Source of the DNA: Flavobacterium soyae
GTDB taxonomy: Bacteria; Bacteroidota; Bacteroidia; Flavobacteriales; Flavobacteriaceae
Direction of reading: 5' to 3'
NCBI RefSeq assembly: GCF_021245985.1
Contig: NZ_JAJQXA010000002.1
Coordinates: 350,668-414,667 of the forward strand
DNA length: 64,000 bases
The position numbers were made by a program, and so were the translations under genes. Positions 17,379 through 26,932 of the stretch are shown here, piece by piece. The notes below the pieces were generated by a model. That model was not told where the DNA came from, searched no databases, and was given only the letters and a program-made list of their open reading frames with translations. Positions within the stretch are counted from its first letter, which is position 1. Each line of letters starts with the position of its first letter.

Positions 17379-20300
17379 TCATTCTTTATATTTTTTATTT
17401 ATCCAGAGGTATAAAGGAGGAATTAGTACAGGTGCAAAAAACAGTGTACTGGTTAATCCGCCTATAATTACTGTTGCCAGCGGCCGCTGTACATCTGAGC
17501 CAATACCAGACGAAACAGCTGCAGGAACAAGACCTATAATAGCAACAATAAGAATTGACAATAATGCCCTTAATTGCTCTTTTGACGCCGTCAATACATT
17601 GTTGTGCAAATCATCTTCAGATATGGTTTTTCTGTTGAGAGCCGATACAAGCAATACACCTGCCATTACAGAAATACCAAAAATACTCACAAAACCAACC
17701 CCGGCAGAAACATTAAAGTAATATCCTCTAAGGAGTAAAGCCACAATGCCGCCTCCTAAAGCAAACAATATACAACTCATTGTTATCATGGTGTGCTGGA
17801 AATTTTTATACAGCATAAACAGGAATAAAAAGACCATGATAATTGTGAGAGGAATAGTAAAAGCTAATTGTTTTCCCGCTCTTTCGAGATTTTCATATTG
17901 TCCGCCATAAATAATATTATATCCTTTGGGTACTGTTACACTTTTATCAACTTTTTGTCTCAGCTCTTTTACAAAACTTCCCTGGTCTCTTCCTTTTATG
18001 TTTGTTCTAACGGTAATCATACGTTTACTTCCATAACGATAAATATTAGTTTGTCCTTCTACAAAATGTATATTTGCCAATTGACTCATCGGAATCAATG
18101 CACCATTTGACGACGGTACTAAAATATTTTTTACGGCATCGATAGAATTTCTGTACTCTGGCAAAAACCTAACTACTATGTCATAACGTTTTGTCCCGTC
18201 ATATAAAGTAGAAATCGTTTTGCCCCCAATCGCAGCCTCAATCATATTTTGAATATCGGCAACATTAATTCCAAAACGGGCAGCTTGTTCCCGGTCAATA
18301 TCTATCGCTAATTGTTCCTGTTCTCCCTCCTGTTCAATATTTACATTGACAGCACCGTCGATTTTTTTGGCAATCTGCGCAATACGCTCTGCTTTTTTTC
18401 TCATCATCTGCAAATCATCGCCAACAACAGAAATAGCAAGATCTGCCGCGCTGCCGTTTACAATCTCCATTACCTGGTCAATAATGGGCTGTCCCGAAGA
18501 AAACTGTACCGATGGAATTTGCTGTTGTAAATCAGTTTTAATAATATCAACCAAATCCTTTTTAGCAATGGTGTCGCTCCACAGTTTATAATCTTTAAGT
18601 CCAACAAGAATTTCATTTCTATTGGCAGGAAATGGGTCAGTACCGTCATCATTGCGTCCGGTTTGAGTTATTACATAAGATATTTGAGGATATTTAGCAA
18701 TAATTTTTCTGATTCTTGGGGCGTATTTCGCATTTTCCTGAATAGAAATTCCGGCAGGGAAATTCCCTCTTAAAAAAATCGATCCTTCATCTAATGTTGG
18801 CAGAAACTCAGTTCCTAATTTTATTCCGCATAAAATAAACAGCCCAACAACTGAAAATCCTATCAAAGTGGTTTTCTTATAATTATTTAAAAATCGGGAT
18901 AATGTTTTTTCGTACGTATTCGTTAAAAAATCCAATGCAGCATTTTTATGCTCTTTAATAGGCTTATCAATATCCAGTAATTCTTTTCTGTAGACAAACG
19001 AAATCAGTACCGGAATAAAGGTTAGTGCCGCCAGCATTGAACCTATAACTGCAAAAGCCAGGGTTAAAGCCATTGGAGAAAATAATTTACCTTCTACCCT
19101 TGTCATTAAAAGTATTGGCATATAGGCCAATATGATAATAGTTACTGAAAAGAAAATTTCTCTTCCTACTTCTTGTGCAGCCTGCAGCGTAATTTTTACG
19201 ATACCTTCTTCTCTTTCCTGAGGCGTAGCTGTTCGATATCTCCTAATAAGATGTTCTGCCATAAGACAGGCTCCATCTACGATAATTCCGAAATCTATTG
19301 CTCCCAGCGAAAGTAAATTGGCAGGAATACCTGTAAGCCTCATTAAAATAAAAGCAAACAATAATGAAAATGGAATAGTTAAAGCTACAACCAATGCACT
19401 TCTGGCACTGCCAAGAAATAAAATCAACAGGATAATTACAATCGAAATTCCTTCCAGTAAAGTATGTGCAACAGTTTCTAAAGAGTGGTCAATCAGGAAA
19501 CTTCTGTCATACATTGGGCGCAGGGTTACACCTTGAGGCAGCTCATTTTCCTGCAAATCGGCCATTTTCTCTTTTAATGATTTTAAAACCTCGCTTGGAT
19601 TTTCATATCTCCTTAAAAGAATAATTCCTTCAACACCGCTGCTTACATCTTTTTTATCTTTGGTTACGGTATACCCCAAAACTCCGCTTGGCGGCGGCGG
19701 CGTGATTTCGACTGTTGCCACATCGCGGACAAAAACTGGAATGCCATTCTCCGATTTTAGAACAATGTTTTGAATATCCTGATCTGTTTTAATAGCTCCT
19801 AATCCCCGTACAGCAAAACCCTGTCCGCCTCTTTCAATTATATTTCCTCCGGTATTTTGATTGTTTACATTTACCGCATCCATTACGTTTTGCAAAGTAA
19901 GATTGTATTTCCTCAACTTTTCCGGAGAAGTAATGATATGAAATTGTTTCAAAGGCCCTCCAAAAGTAGTAACATCAGCGATTCCCGGAACCTGCAGTAA
20001 AGCAGGTTTTATAACCCAGTCTTGTAAATCCCTTAGCTGGGCCTGACTGTAGTTTGACGGAGCTTCTACAACATATCTGAAAATTTCGCCTACCGCTGTA
20101 GAAAGCGGTGCTAATTCTGGTGCAGCACCTTCCGGCAGTTCGGCACCTGCAAGACGCTCTGTAACCTGCTGGCGTGCAAAATAATCATCAGTTCCGTCTT
20201 TAAAAGTAAGCTGCACTACAGATAAACCAAAAATAGTACGGCTTCTGCGGTCTAAAACATTAGGTGTATTTTGTAAAGCTCTTTCAATAGGAACTGTTAC

Positions 20301-20492
20301 CTGCTGTTCGACTTCTTCAGCTGCCCTGCCTTCGTATTGGGTAACTACAATTACATTTGTGTCTGCAATATCAGGATATGCCTCAATTTTTAATTGTGTA
20401 AAACACCAAAATCCTATTGCCATCAATACAACGCTAATAGCAATTACAGCCCAGCGGTTTCGCAGACTGAATATGAGTAAATTCTTAATCAT
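17379..20492 (-). CDS. Heavy-metal RND efflux pump (CzcA type)
   Basis: Protein of 1037 residues, full length for an HME-RND pump, with 12 membrane helices and two large periplasmic domains. The proton-relay helix 4 motif is DFGIIVDGACLMAE (Asp400, Asp406, Glu412), the CzcA/CnrA (HME-1) form that exports Co2+, Zn2+ or Ni2+, rather than the Cu/Ag form. The GTEFLPTLDEGS segment is also typical. It pumps metal through the adaptor and TolC-type channel encoded upstream. It is the last gene of the operon, 3 bp after the DUF190 gene. Confidence 0.95.
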   Translation of the reverse strand: MIKNLLIFSLRNRWAVIAISVVLMAIGFWCFTQLKIEAYPDIADTNVIVVTQYEGRAAEEVEQQVTVPIERALQNTPNVLDRRSRTIFGLSVVQLTFKDGTDDYFARQQVTERLAGAELPEGAAPELAPLSTAVGEIFRYVVEAPSNYSQAQLRDLQDWVIKPALLQVPGIADVTTFGGPLKQFHIITSPEKLRKYNLTLQNVMDAVNVNNQNTGGNIIERGGQGFAVRGLGAIKTDQDIQNIVLKSENGIPVFVRDVATVEITPPPPSGVLGYTVTKDKKDVSSGVEGIILLRRYENPSEVLKSLKEKMADLQENELPQGVTLRPMYDRSFLIDHSLETVAHTLLEGISIVIILLILFLGSARSALVVALTIPFSLLFAFILMRLTGIPANLLSLGAIDFGIIVDGACLMAEHLIRRYRTATPQEREEGIVKITLQAAQEVGREIFFSVTIIILAYMPILLMTRVEGKLFSPMALTLAFAVIGSMLAALTFIPVLISFVYRKELLDIDKPIKEHKNAALDFLTNTYEKTLSRFLNNYKKTTLIGFSVVGLFILCGIKLGTEFLPTLDEGSIFLRGNFPAGISIQENAKYAPRIRKIIAKYPQISYVITQTGRNDDGTDPFPANRNEILVGLKDYKLWSDTIAKKDLVDIIKTDLQQQIPSVQFSSGQPIIDQVMEIVNGSAADLAISVVGDDLQMMRKKAERIAQIAKKIDGAVNVNIEQEGEQEQLAIDIDREQAARFGINVADIQNMIEAAIGGKTISTLYDGTKRYDIVVRFLPEYRNSIDAVKNILVPSSNGALIPMSQLANIHFVEGQTNIYRYGSKRMITVRTNIKGRDQGSFVKELRQKVDKSVTVPKGYNIIYGGQYENLERAGKQLAFTIPLTIIMVFLFLFMLYKNFQHTMITMSCILFALGGGIVALLLRGYYFNVSAGVGFVSIFGISVMAGVLLVSALNRKTISEDDLHNNVLTASKEQLRALLSILIVAIIGLVPAAVSSGIGSDVQRPLATVIIGGLTSTLFFAPVLIPPLYLWINKKYKE

Positions 20493-20495
20493 TAT

Positions 20496-20795
20496 CTACC
20501 ATTTTTCAACTTGATTAGTAACTATAAAACCGCCTTTGTATACTTCTCGCAAAGCTTTTAAGGCTCGTTTTACTTTATCATCTTCATCAATAAAGATGAT
20601 AAGCAGGGGAGTTTCATCAAAACTGAACAAATCATTAGGTCTTTTAAGACGCTGATGCTCACCATATCCTAACTTTCCATGAAATACGGTAGCTCCCAGC
20701 ACATTTTGTTCAATTAAAACCCTTAAAATATATTCGTACAAAGGCTGTGTGCCTTTTAACTCATCCTTATCAATGTATATATGTGCTTGTATCAT
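20496..20795 (-). CDS. DUF190 (PII-like) protein
   Basis: Protein of 99 residues of the DUF190 family, which has a PII-like ferredoxin fold. Features are an ASVF-type region LGATVFHGKLGYGEH, the strand PLLIIFIDEDDKV and the end GGFIVTNQVEKW. Such proteins are often linked to ion channels or transporters and probably sense a small molecule. It is placed between mgtE and the RND pump gene, suggesting it tunes one of them. Its ligand is unknown. Confidence 0.85.
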   Translation of the reverse strand: MIQAHIYIDKDELKGTQPLYEYILRVLIEQNVLGATVFHGKLGYGEHQRLKRPNDLFSFDETPLLIIFIDEDDKVKRALKALREVYKGGFIVTNQVEKW

Positions 20796-20864
20796 TTATT
20801 TTATATTAGAGTATTAGTAATATGTGTTTACTATTTTTTAGAGAATTTTACTCAGCGGATTATC

Positions 20865-22235
20865 TTACAAAATTGTTCCTTTTAAAATAATAGATGCTAT
20901 CGAAAAATAGATAATGAGCCCTGTTACATCTACCAGTGTAGCTACAAATGGCGCCGATGAAGTGGCTGGATCTATTTTACATCGTTTTAACAATATGGGT
21001 ATCATAGAACCGCTTAATGTTCCCCACATTACAATTCCTATTAAAGAGAAAAATATGGTTATAGCTATTAAAAGCCAATGTTCTCCGTAATCATACCAAT
21101 GCAGATTCTGCCATATTGTAATTCTTACGAAACCGATGCTTCCCAGAATGACACCTAACGATAAACCTGATAAAATTTCTCTCCGCATTACAAACCACCA
21201 GTCTTTTAAACCTATTTCTCCCAGAGCCATGGCCCTGATAATAAGAGTTGCTGCCTGAGATCCGCTGTTTCCACCGCTTGAAATAATTAAGGGAACAAAT
21301 AATGCCAATACTACCGCTTTTTGAATTTCGCCGTCAAAATACCCCATTGCAGTGGCTGTTAACATTTCTCCTAAAAACAGAATAATTAACCAGCTGGCAC
21401 GTTTTTTCAGCAGAGAAAAAAATGATGTTTTTACATAGGGATAATCCAGTTCTTCTAAGCCTCCTATTTTTTGAATCTCTTTAGTATGATCCTGCTCGGC
21501 AACATCTAAAATATCATCAATAGTGACTACGCCTAACAGAATGTTTTCTGAATTGACAACCGGTAAAACATCTCGGTCATATTCTTTGAACTTGGCAACA
21601 GCGCTTCTTTTAGTTTCTGTAATAGATAAACTGGGACAAAAGCCATCCAATATCTCTGTTATTTTTTTGTTTGTATCATTGAATACCAATTTTCTTATCG
21701 GAATATCATCTATCAGTTTATTATCAGATTCGACCACAAAAATCACATTAGCGGCTTCATCATCTTTATAATTATTTTTTAAATGAAGTATAGCATCTTC
21801 AATTGTAATTTCCCTACTAATGGCTGCAGCGTTAGTATTCATTATTCGGGCTACACTATCCTTGGGATAGCCTAATAATGTTTGAATATTTTCTTTGTTT
21901 TTTTCGTCAAGCAGATTTAAAAAATAGGTTTGTTCTAAACTTTTTAGAGAAGAAAAAAACATCATCCTGTCATCAGGGTTTAACTCATTTAAAATAAATT
22001 CACTTTTTTTAGGTGAATAGTTTCTAATTATTTTTTTTTGCAAAAGAGGATCTAAATAAGAAAAAACAGTTACCTGATTTTTACCTGGCAAAGTCTGATA
22101 GGCTTTCAAAGCTGCCTCAAAAGGAATAGATTCAAAAATTTTTGCTGCTGCCGACGGATGAACATAATGCGTATTATTACGATTAAGCAAAAGATCTGAA
22201 AAATCACCTTTTAATATTTTTTCTTTTATAGACAT
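20865..22235 (-). CDS. mgtE: MgtE magnesium transporter/channel
   Basis: Protein of 456 residues, full length for MgtE. It has the superhelical N domain (about 15-125), a paired CBS domain (about 130-250, with AVAKFKEYDRDVLPVV) and a membrane domain of five helices (about 280-455) with the Mg2+ pore signature NSGSQAATLIIRAMALGE. MgtE channels import Mg2+ (and some Co2+), gated by Mg2+ on the N and CBS domains. Its place inside a heavy-metal efflux operon is unusual. It is 11 bp after the adaptor gene. Confidence 0.95.
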   Translation of the reverse strand: MSIKEKILKGDFSDLLLNRNNTHYVHPSAAAKIFESIPFEAALKAYQTLPGKNQVTVFSYLDPLLQKKIIRNYSPKKSEFILNELNPDDRMMFFSSLKSLEQTYFLNLLDEKNKENIQTLLGYPKDSVARIMNTNAAAISREITIEDAILHLKNNYKDDEAANVIFVVESDNKLIDDIPIRKLVFNDTNKKITEILDGFCPSLSITETKRSAVAKFKEYDRDVLPVVNSENILLGVVTIDDILDVAEQDHTKEIQKIGGLEELDYPYVKTSFFSLLKKRASWLIILFLGEMLTATAMGYFDGEIQKAVVLALFVPLIISSGGNSGSQAATLIIRAMALGEIGLKDWWFVMRREILSGLSLGVILGSIGFVRITIWQNLHWYDYGEHWLLIAITIFFSLIGIVMWGTLSGSMIPILLKRCKIDPATSSAPFVATLVDVTGLIIYFSIASIILKGTIL

Positions 22236-22246
22236 AATGAATTCAT

Positions 22247-23257
22247 TTAATATCCAAAACTTAGTCCTTTTAACTGCATTACACCCTGAACGGCTATAGC
22301 ATCACCATTAGTCAAACCTGTATAAACAACAATTCTGTTTCCTATCTGATCACCTGTAGTTACTTCTGTACGTTCAAAATATTTAGTTCCTTTTTTTACA
22401 AAAACATAGTTTTTTGCCTGAACTGTAACCAGAGAATTTTTATCAACACTAATAAAATCTCCTTCACTTAAACCAAAAGAAACAGTTGCAAACATTCCGG
22501 CTTTCAATTTACCGCTGGTATCATTTAAACTTATTCGAAGCTTAACCATTCTGGCAGACTGGTCGATCATATCGGCAACGGCATCGATCTTTCCGGTAAA
22601 TTTCTCATTAGGAAAAGCAGTAAAACGGACAATACAATTATCTCCTTTTTTGATTTTGCTGATTTGATTTTCAGGAATATCACAAATAATAAATGATGTT
22701 CCTGCCTTTGCTTTTTTTAGTACTTCAGGCTGAAATCCGCCGGCCTTCAATTTAGTTTCATGCTCTATTATAGCTGCTCTTTCATTAGCTAAACCTGCCT
22801 GTTCCATTGATAAAGCAGTTTGTGCTTCTAACAATTCTTTACCTGTGGCCGCACCATGAGCTTGTAAATCTTTGGCGCGCTCTACTTCTATTTGTTTTTG
22901 TCTGATGTTTTTATTCTTAATCTGGTTGATATTAATTATATGCTGAATCAGCTGTGTATAACTAGCCGCTAAATCTGAATTTTCGAATAAAATAATGTTT
23001 TGCGAAGCTCCTTCTTCTGATTTCATAACTGTTGCCGATACTTTAGCCGGAGCGGTAATATTATTGCTAAGTACAGAACTGCCTATTGGCTCGGTCTTAA
23101 AAAATGCGATACTGCTGGTGTTAGGGAACAAAATAGTTTTACCATTATTGAGCACCTGCGGTACATTATTTATTTCTTGTACTTGTTTATGATCTTTTCC
23201 TCCGCAGGCGCAAAGAAGCAGTAACATAAGCCCGCTGTATTTTATTAAATGTTTCAT
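22247..23257 (-). CDS. RND membrane-fusion (periplasmic adaptor) lipoprotein
   Basis: Protein of 336 residues. It has a lipoprotein signal with Cys18 (LLLLCAC), a coiled-coil hairpin (about 105-175, with QKQIEVERAKDLQAHGA), and lipoyl, beta-barrel (GKIDAVADMIDQSARMVKLR) and membrane-proximal domains. It joins the pump to the outer-membrane channel and may present metal to the pump. No extended His-rich N-terminus is seen. It starts 2 bp after the TolC-type gene. Confidence 0.92.
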   Translation of the reverse strand: MKHLIKYSGLMLLLLCACGGKDHKQVQEINNVPQVLNNGKTILFPNTSSIAFFKTEPIGSSVLSNNITAPAKVSATVMKSEEGASQNIILFENSDLAASYTQLIQHIININQIKNKNIRQKQIEVERAKDLQAHGAATGKELLEAQTALSMEQAGLANERAAIIEHETKLKAGGFQPEVLKKAKAGTSFIICDIPENQISKIKKGDNCIVRFTAFPNEKFTGKIDAVADMIDQSARMVKLRISLNDTSGKLKAGMFATVSFGLSEGDFISVDKNSLVTVQAKNYVFVKKGTKYFERTEVTTGDQIGNRIVVYTGLTNGDAIAVQGVMQLKGLSFGY

Positions 23258-23259
23258 AT

Positions 23260-24513
23260 TTATTGTGCTATTTGATTAATTAAACCTGAGGCATAAAGCA
23301 ATTTTATATATGCTGTTCTATATTGCTGCATGGTTTCATAGTATTGCTGCTGCATATCTAACCAGCTTCTCTGTGCTTCGAGAAAATCAATAATTGTTGT
23401 TCCGCCCCTCAAATAGGAATATTTTACGCTTTTTAAAATATTTTCAGATTGAGTAAGTAAACTATCAAAGTTTTGAACATTCTTTTTTTGAGTTTCAAAA
23501 GCATTAAAAGCATTGGTAACTTCGGTTTCAACTTGAAGATTTGTTGTCTGCAGGCTTTGTTCTGCCTGCTGTTTTATGTAATTAGATTTTTTAATTTCTC
23601 CCTGGTTCCTTGAAAAAAACGGCAGTTCTATTGTACCGTACACTCCAACATAAGGAACCATGTTTTGCGGATTATAAATAACTCCTAATTCAGGCTGTGG
23701 GTATGCTAAAGATTTTTGGAGTTTAATATTTGCATTGGAAGCCTCAATAATGGATTTAGCAGCTAAAACATCGCTTCGTTCGATTAAACCTTTCTGCAGA
23801 AGAACTTCTAAATCAGCCGGAATAATAAAAGAAAAATCATCATTTACATCAATATTTATTTCTTCCTGAGTGCCCAGCAGATATTTAAGATTGACCAGCT
23901 CATTTTTCAGATTTTGTTCTAATGATCTTATTTGTAATGTATATTGATTGGACAATAAAGAAGTACGATTAAAATCAGTCTGTGAAATAACCTGATTCTT
24001 AAGGCGGACTTTATTAATTATCAATAAACTATCAATATTGTTATTGGCTTTTTTAATTATTTCTAATTGCTTTTGGGCTGCCCAGATATCTACCCATTTC
24101 AAACCTACTTCTTGAAAAAGTGTACGTTCTGTTTCAGTATAACTTTTTTGTGCCGCTGTTGTGTTTTGACTGGCAAACTCAATTTTATTTTTCCGTGTTC
24201 CGAAAAGCTGAAAAACTTTACCTGCCTGCAAATTTGCCTGTGTATTGGCATTATTAAAAAAACCTGTATTAGGGGCATAATTTTTCTCTCCTGTAATGCC
24301 AATGTAATTAAACCCAAAAACTGGATTAGGTCTTAATTTTGCTGTTTCAATATCGCTTGCTGCAATAGCAACATTATAATATTGGCTTTTAAGTACCTGA
24401 TTGTTTTTTCTCGCTGTCTGTAAGGCGCTTTGAAGATTATAAGTGGTTTGCGAAATTCCTTCTGCCGAAACCAAAACCAATAAAACATATAAAAAAAAGG
24501 GATGTTTTTGCAT
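23260..24513 (-). CDS. TolC-family outer-membrane efflux protein
   Basis: Protein of 417 residues of the OEP/CusC-CzcC family, with a signal peptide ending near residue 22 (EGISQ) and two OEP repeats built of long helices. LRPNPVFGFNYIG and LEAQRSWLDMQQQYYETM are typical. It is the exit channel of the tripartite metal pump and the first gene of the efflux operon. A -7 element and four TTAGA repeats lie just upstream. Confidence 0.93.
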   Translation of the reverse strand: MQKHPFFLYVLLVLVSAEGISQTTYNLQSALQTARKNNQVLKSQYYNVAIAASDIETAKLRPNPVFGFNYIGITGEKNYAPNTGFFNNANTQANLQAGKVFQLFGTRKNKIEFASQNTTAAQKSYTETERTLFQEVGLKWVDIWAAQKQLEIIKKANNNIDSLLIINKVRLKNQVISQTDFNRTSLLSNQYTLQIRSLEQNLKNELVNLKYLLGTQEEINIDVNDDFSFIIPADLEVLLQKGLIERSDVLAAKSIIEASNANIKLQKSLAYPQPELGVIYNPQNMVPYVGVYGTIELPFFSRNQGEIKKSNYIKQQAEQSLQTTNLQVETEVTNAFNAFETQKKNVQNFDSLLTQSENILKSVKYSYLRGGTTIIDFLEAQRSWLDMQQQYYETMQQYRTAYIKLLYASGLINQIAQ

Positions 24514-24539
24514 AACGTTATTCCGTATTTATTGTTATG

Positions 24540-24547
24540 CAAAAATA
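24540..24547 (-). promoter_or_regulatory. -7 element of the metal-efflux operon
   Basis: On the minus strand this reads TATTTTTG, an exact TAnnTTTG match 26 bp before the TolC-family start codon. There is no TTG at -33, which fits a promoter that needs an activator. Confidence 0.6.
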
Positions 24548-24570
24548 GAATAAGCCTGCAGGTTAAGCCA

Positions 24571-24608
24571 TTAGAGACCTTTTAGAAAAAAATTAGAATT
24601 TCATTAGA
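24571..24608 (-). promoter_or_regulatory. Four direct repeats TTAGA at 11-bp period (candidate response-regulator operator)
   Basis: TTAGA starts at 24571, 24582, 24593 and 24604, spaced exactly 11 bp apart (consensus wTTAGAra). Direct repeats one helical turn apart are the usual binding pattern of OmpR/PhoB-type regulators such as the one encoded at 25973-26659. The array begins 23 bp upstream of the -7 element, in the place of the -33 box. Confidence 0.65.
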
Positions 24609-24615
24609 GAAAAGT

Positions 24616-25983
24616 TTAAACGTGTGGTAGTTCAACTAAAAAAGTGGATCCTTCATTTATTTTTGATGAAACTGAAATAGTCCCTTTGTGCAGTAAAATG
24701 ATTTTTTTTGTCAATGAGAGGCCAATTCCGTTACCATCAGCATAAACACTATTTGTCCCTCTGTAGAACGGTGTAAAAATATGTTTCAGATCTTCGGGCA
24801 GAATACCAATTCCATTGTCAGAAAAATGTAAAGCAATTCTATTTTCAATAAATGATATTGAAACCCGGCTCTGATGGTTTTCTGAAAATTTACAGCCATT
24901 CTCAAATAAATTAGCAAAGGCTACTTTTAAAAGGTATTCGTTGCCATTTACTAAAATTTGATTGTCGTTTTCAAAATCGTTTTCAAAATGAATTGCCACA
25001 TTATAATCGGGGTTTGATTTTTGTATCTGCTGTCTTGCATCTAACAATACCTCATCTATGCGGACTGATTTAAAAGCTATTTCTGAAAGATCATAACTTG
25101 CTTTGGCAAAATCAAGTAAACTGTTAGATAGTTTAGCTAGTTTTTTAGCATCATCAAGGGCATATTGAATAGCTCTTTTATATTCTTCAACGCTGCGGTC
25201 TTTATTGGTTGACAATTCTAATTCTGCAATTATCGCAGAAAGCGGCGTTCTTAATTCATGCGAAATATTTGAAACAAAATGCTTTTGAGCATCAAATGAA
25301 TTTTCTAAACGGTTCAGCATTTCATTAATAGTATTAGCCATCTCCGAAAGTTCGTCTTTGCTTTCGTTAGTACTTATTCTTAAATCAAGATTAGTAGCCG
25401 AAATTTTTTTTGCTTTATTGGTCATTTCAACAATGGGTTCAAATGCTTTTTTTGAAAAAAAACGACCGGCAATATATATAAAGAGAATAGATATTATAAA
25501 AACTATAATAATATTTTGAAGCAGGTTCTGCAGTTTTTTATATCCATATTCATCATAAGCTGCTGCGGTGATAACATAATTTTTTTCCTGGAATTTATAT
25601 TTTAGACCAACTACCTGCCAGTCTTTCTGATAAAATTGTAATTCCTTCTGCTGAATAATTTTATCAAGCATGGGTTTAGTTTCTTTAACCACATCTATAT
25701 TTACCGCATCATGGTAAAGCAGGTTAAATGATGTATTATAAATAGCAACTTCAACCTCATTCAAAGTAGCTCTGTTATTTTTATAGATGTTTTGTAATGT
25801 TTTGGAATTAACTTTTGCATTAAGAAACAAATTAGCTTTAGTGACTGCTTCTTTTTTTAAGGAAGCATAAAATTCTTTTTCTCTGTTTTCTTTTGCCGAA
25901 AGATAAATTACCGAAGCAAATGCCAATAAAATAGAGGCTGTAATAAAAGTGAATAATAGAGTAAGCTGATTTCTAATTTTCAT
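24616..25983 (-). CDS. Sensor histidine kinase (CusS/CzcS-like)
   Basis: Protein of 455 residues. A membrane helix (about 8-29), a periplasmic sensor domain (30-155) and a second helix (about 157-176) are followed by HAMP (177-230), HisKA with phospho-acceptor His242 in SNISHELRTPL, and an HATPase domain with NLFENGCKFS, FSDNGIGI and DGNGIGLSL. It probably senses periplasmic metal and phosphorylates the regulator encoded upstream, whose reading frame it overlaps by 11 bp. The metal is not identifiable from sequence. Confidence 0.93.
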   Translation of the reverse strand: MKIRNQLTLLFTFITASILLAFASVIYLSAKENREKEFYASLKKEAVTKANLFLNAKVNSKTLQNIYKNNRATLNEVEVAIYNTSFNLLYHDAVNIDVVKETKPMLDKIIQQKELQFYQKDWQVVGLKYKFQEKNYVITAAAYDEYGYKKLQNLLQNIIIVFIISILFIYIAGRFFSKKAFEPIVEMTNKAKKISATNLDLRISTNESKDELSEMANTINEMLNRLENSFDAQKHFVSNISHELRTPLSAIIAELELSTNKDRSVEEYKRAIQYALDDAKKLAKLSNSLLDFAKASYDLSEIAFKSVRIDEVLLDARQQIQKSNPDYNVAIHFENDFENDNQILVNGNEYLLKVAFANLFENGCKFSENHQSRVSISFIENRIALHFSDNGIGILPEDLKHIFTPFYRGTNSVYADGNGIGLSLTKKIILLHKGTISVSSKINEGSTFLVELPHV

Positions 25984-26659
25984 CTGTTTTTAAAATAAAT
26001 CCCATTCCGGATTTGGTATGAATAAGTTTTTTGTCAAAATTCTTATCAATTTTTTTTCGCAGATAATTGATATATACATCGATGAAATTTGTTCCGGTGT
26101 CAAAGTTTGTATCCCAGACTTTTTCTGCAATTTCTGTACGGGACAAAACACGCTCCGTATTTTGAAGCATATATTCTAAAAGTTTAAACTCTTTTGGTGT
26201 AAGACTTATGTCTAAATTATTTCTTTTTACATCTTTAGTCTGAAGGTTCATTTCAAGATCAGAATATTTTAGAATAAAACCAATGTTATAAATTGTATTA
26301 CTGCTTCGTTTCAACAATGCTTTTATGCGAACCAAAAGTTCTCTCATTTCAAAAGGTTTAGTCAGGTAATCATCTGCACCGGCATCAAATCCTTCTACTT
26401 TATCATCAGTTGTACCAAGAGCGGTCAGCATAATGATAGGCAGTTCTGGCTTAGTTCTGCGAATTTCTTTGCAGAGATCTAAACCATCAAGTTTAGGTAA
26501 AATTATATCTGTTATTACCAGATCATAGTCATTATTAAATGCCAGCTTCTTTCCCGAAAGACCATCATAAGCCAGTGTGACTATAAATCCCTGCTCTTCA
26601 AGCCCTCTTTGTATCAGTTCGGCTACCCTTTGGTCGTCTTCTATTACTAAAATTTTCAT
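25973..26659 (-). CDS. OmpR-family response regulator
   Basis: Protein of 228 residues with a receiver domain (1-118; acidic pair Asp8/Asp9, phosphorylated Asp51 in VITDIILPKLDG, Lys near 104) and a winged-helix DNA-binding domain (about 130-225, with LTPKEFKLLEYMLQN and VDVYINYLRKKID-like text). It forms a pair with the overlapping kinase and probably drives the downstream efflux operon through the TTAGA repeats. No copy of these repeats was seen before this gene. Confidence 0.94.
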   Translation of the reverse strand: MKILVIEDDQRVAELIQRGLEEQGFIVTLAYDGLSGKKLAFNNDYDLVITDIILPKLDGLDLCKEIRRTKPELPIIMLTALGTTDDKVEGFDAGADDYLTKPFEMRELLVRIKALLKRSSNTIYNIGFILKYSDLEMNLQTKDVKRNNLDISLTPKEFKLLEYMLQNTERVLSRTEIAEKVWDTNFDTGTNFIDVYINYLRKKIDKNFDKKLIHTKSGMGFILKTDEN

Positions 26660-26841
26660 CTGTGTAAAGTTACATTTTTATTTTTGTATCATACAATCTT
26701 GTTAATTTTCTGCACCACTGATACGGGTTTTATAGTCTATGTATCTCATTCTGTTTAGTACTTCTTAATTCAAAAAAATAAAACTTTTAAATGCTGCATA
26801 TCACTATCTAATTTTTTTCTATTTTAGCAAAAAAAATAAAT

Positions 26842-26880
26842 ATGAACAGAAAGAGCTGTCTTCCTCCACCTAGATTTTAA
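26842..26880 (+). CDS. Putative leader peptide MNRKSCLPPPRF
   Basis: Twelve-codon ORF (ATG 26842, TAA 26878-26880) beginning about 10 bp after the expected transcription start. The peptide has one Cys followed by Leu and three consecutive Pro, a sequence that slows ribosomes and requires EF-P. A hairpin with a T-run lies 29 bp downstream, and the EamA gene starts 116 bp after the leader stop. The composition is not random-looking, but a 12-codon ORF can occur by chance. Confidence 0.45.
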   Translation: MNRKSCLPPPRF

Positions 26881-26909
26881 TAATTAACTACGCATTAGCG
26901 GTGTTTAGC

Positions 26910-26932
26910 TGCCGAATTATTATCGGCATTTT
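26910..26932 (+). terminator. Candidate attenuator hairpin
   Basis: Six-bp stem TGCCGA (26910-26915) / TCGGCA (26923-26928) with a 7-base loop, followed by TTTT. It lies between the leader ORF and the EamA gene. The short T-run makes it a modest terminator. Confidence 0.45.

Noticed and set aside
26842..26932. Metabolite-binding riboswitch before the EamA gene
   Set aside because: No fold of a known riboswitch class was recognised; the leader ORF with hairpin explains the region better.
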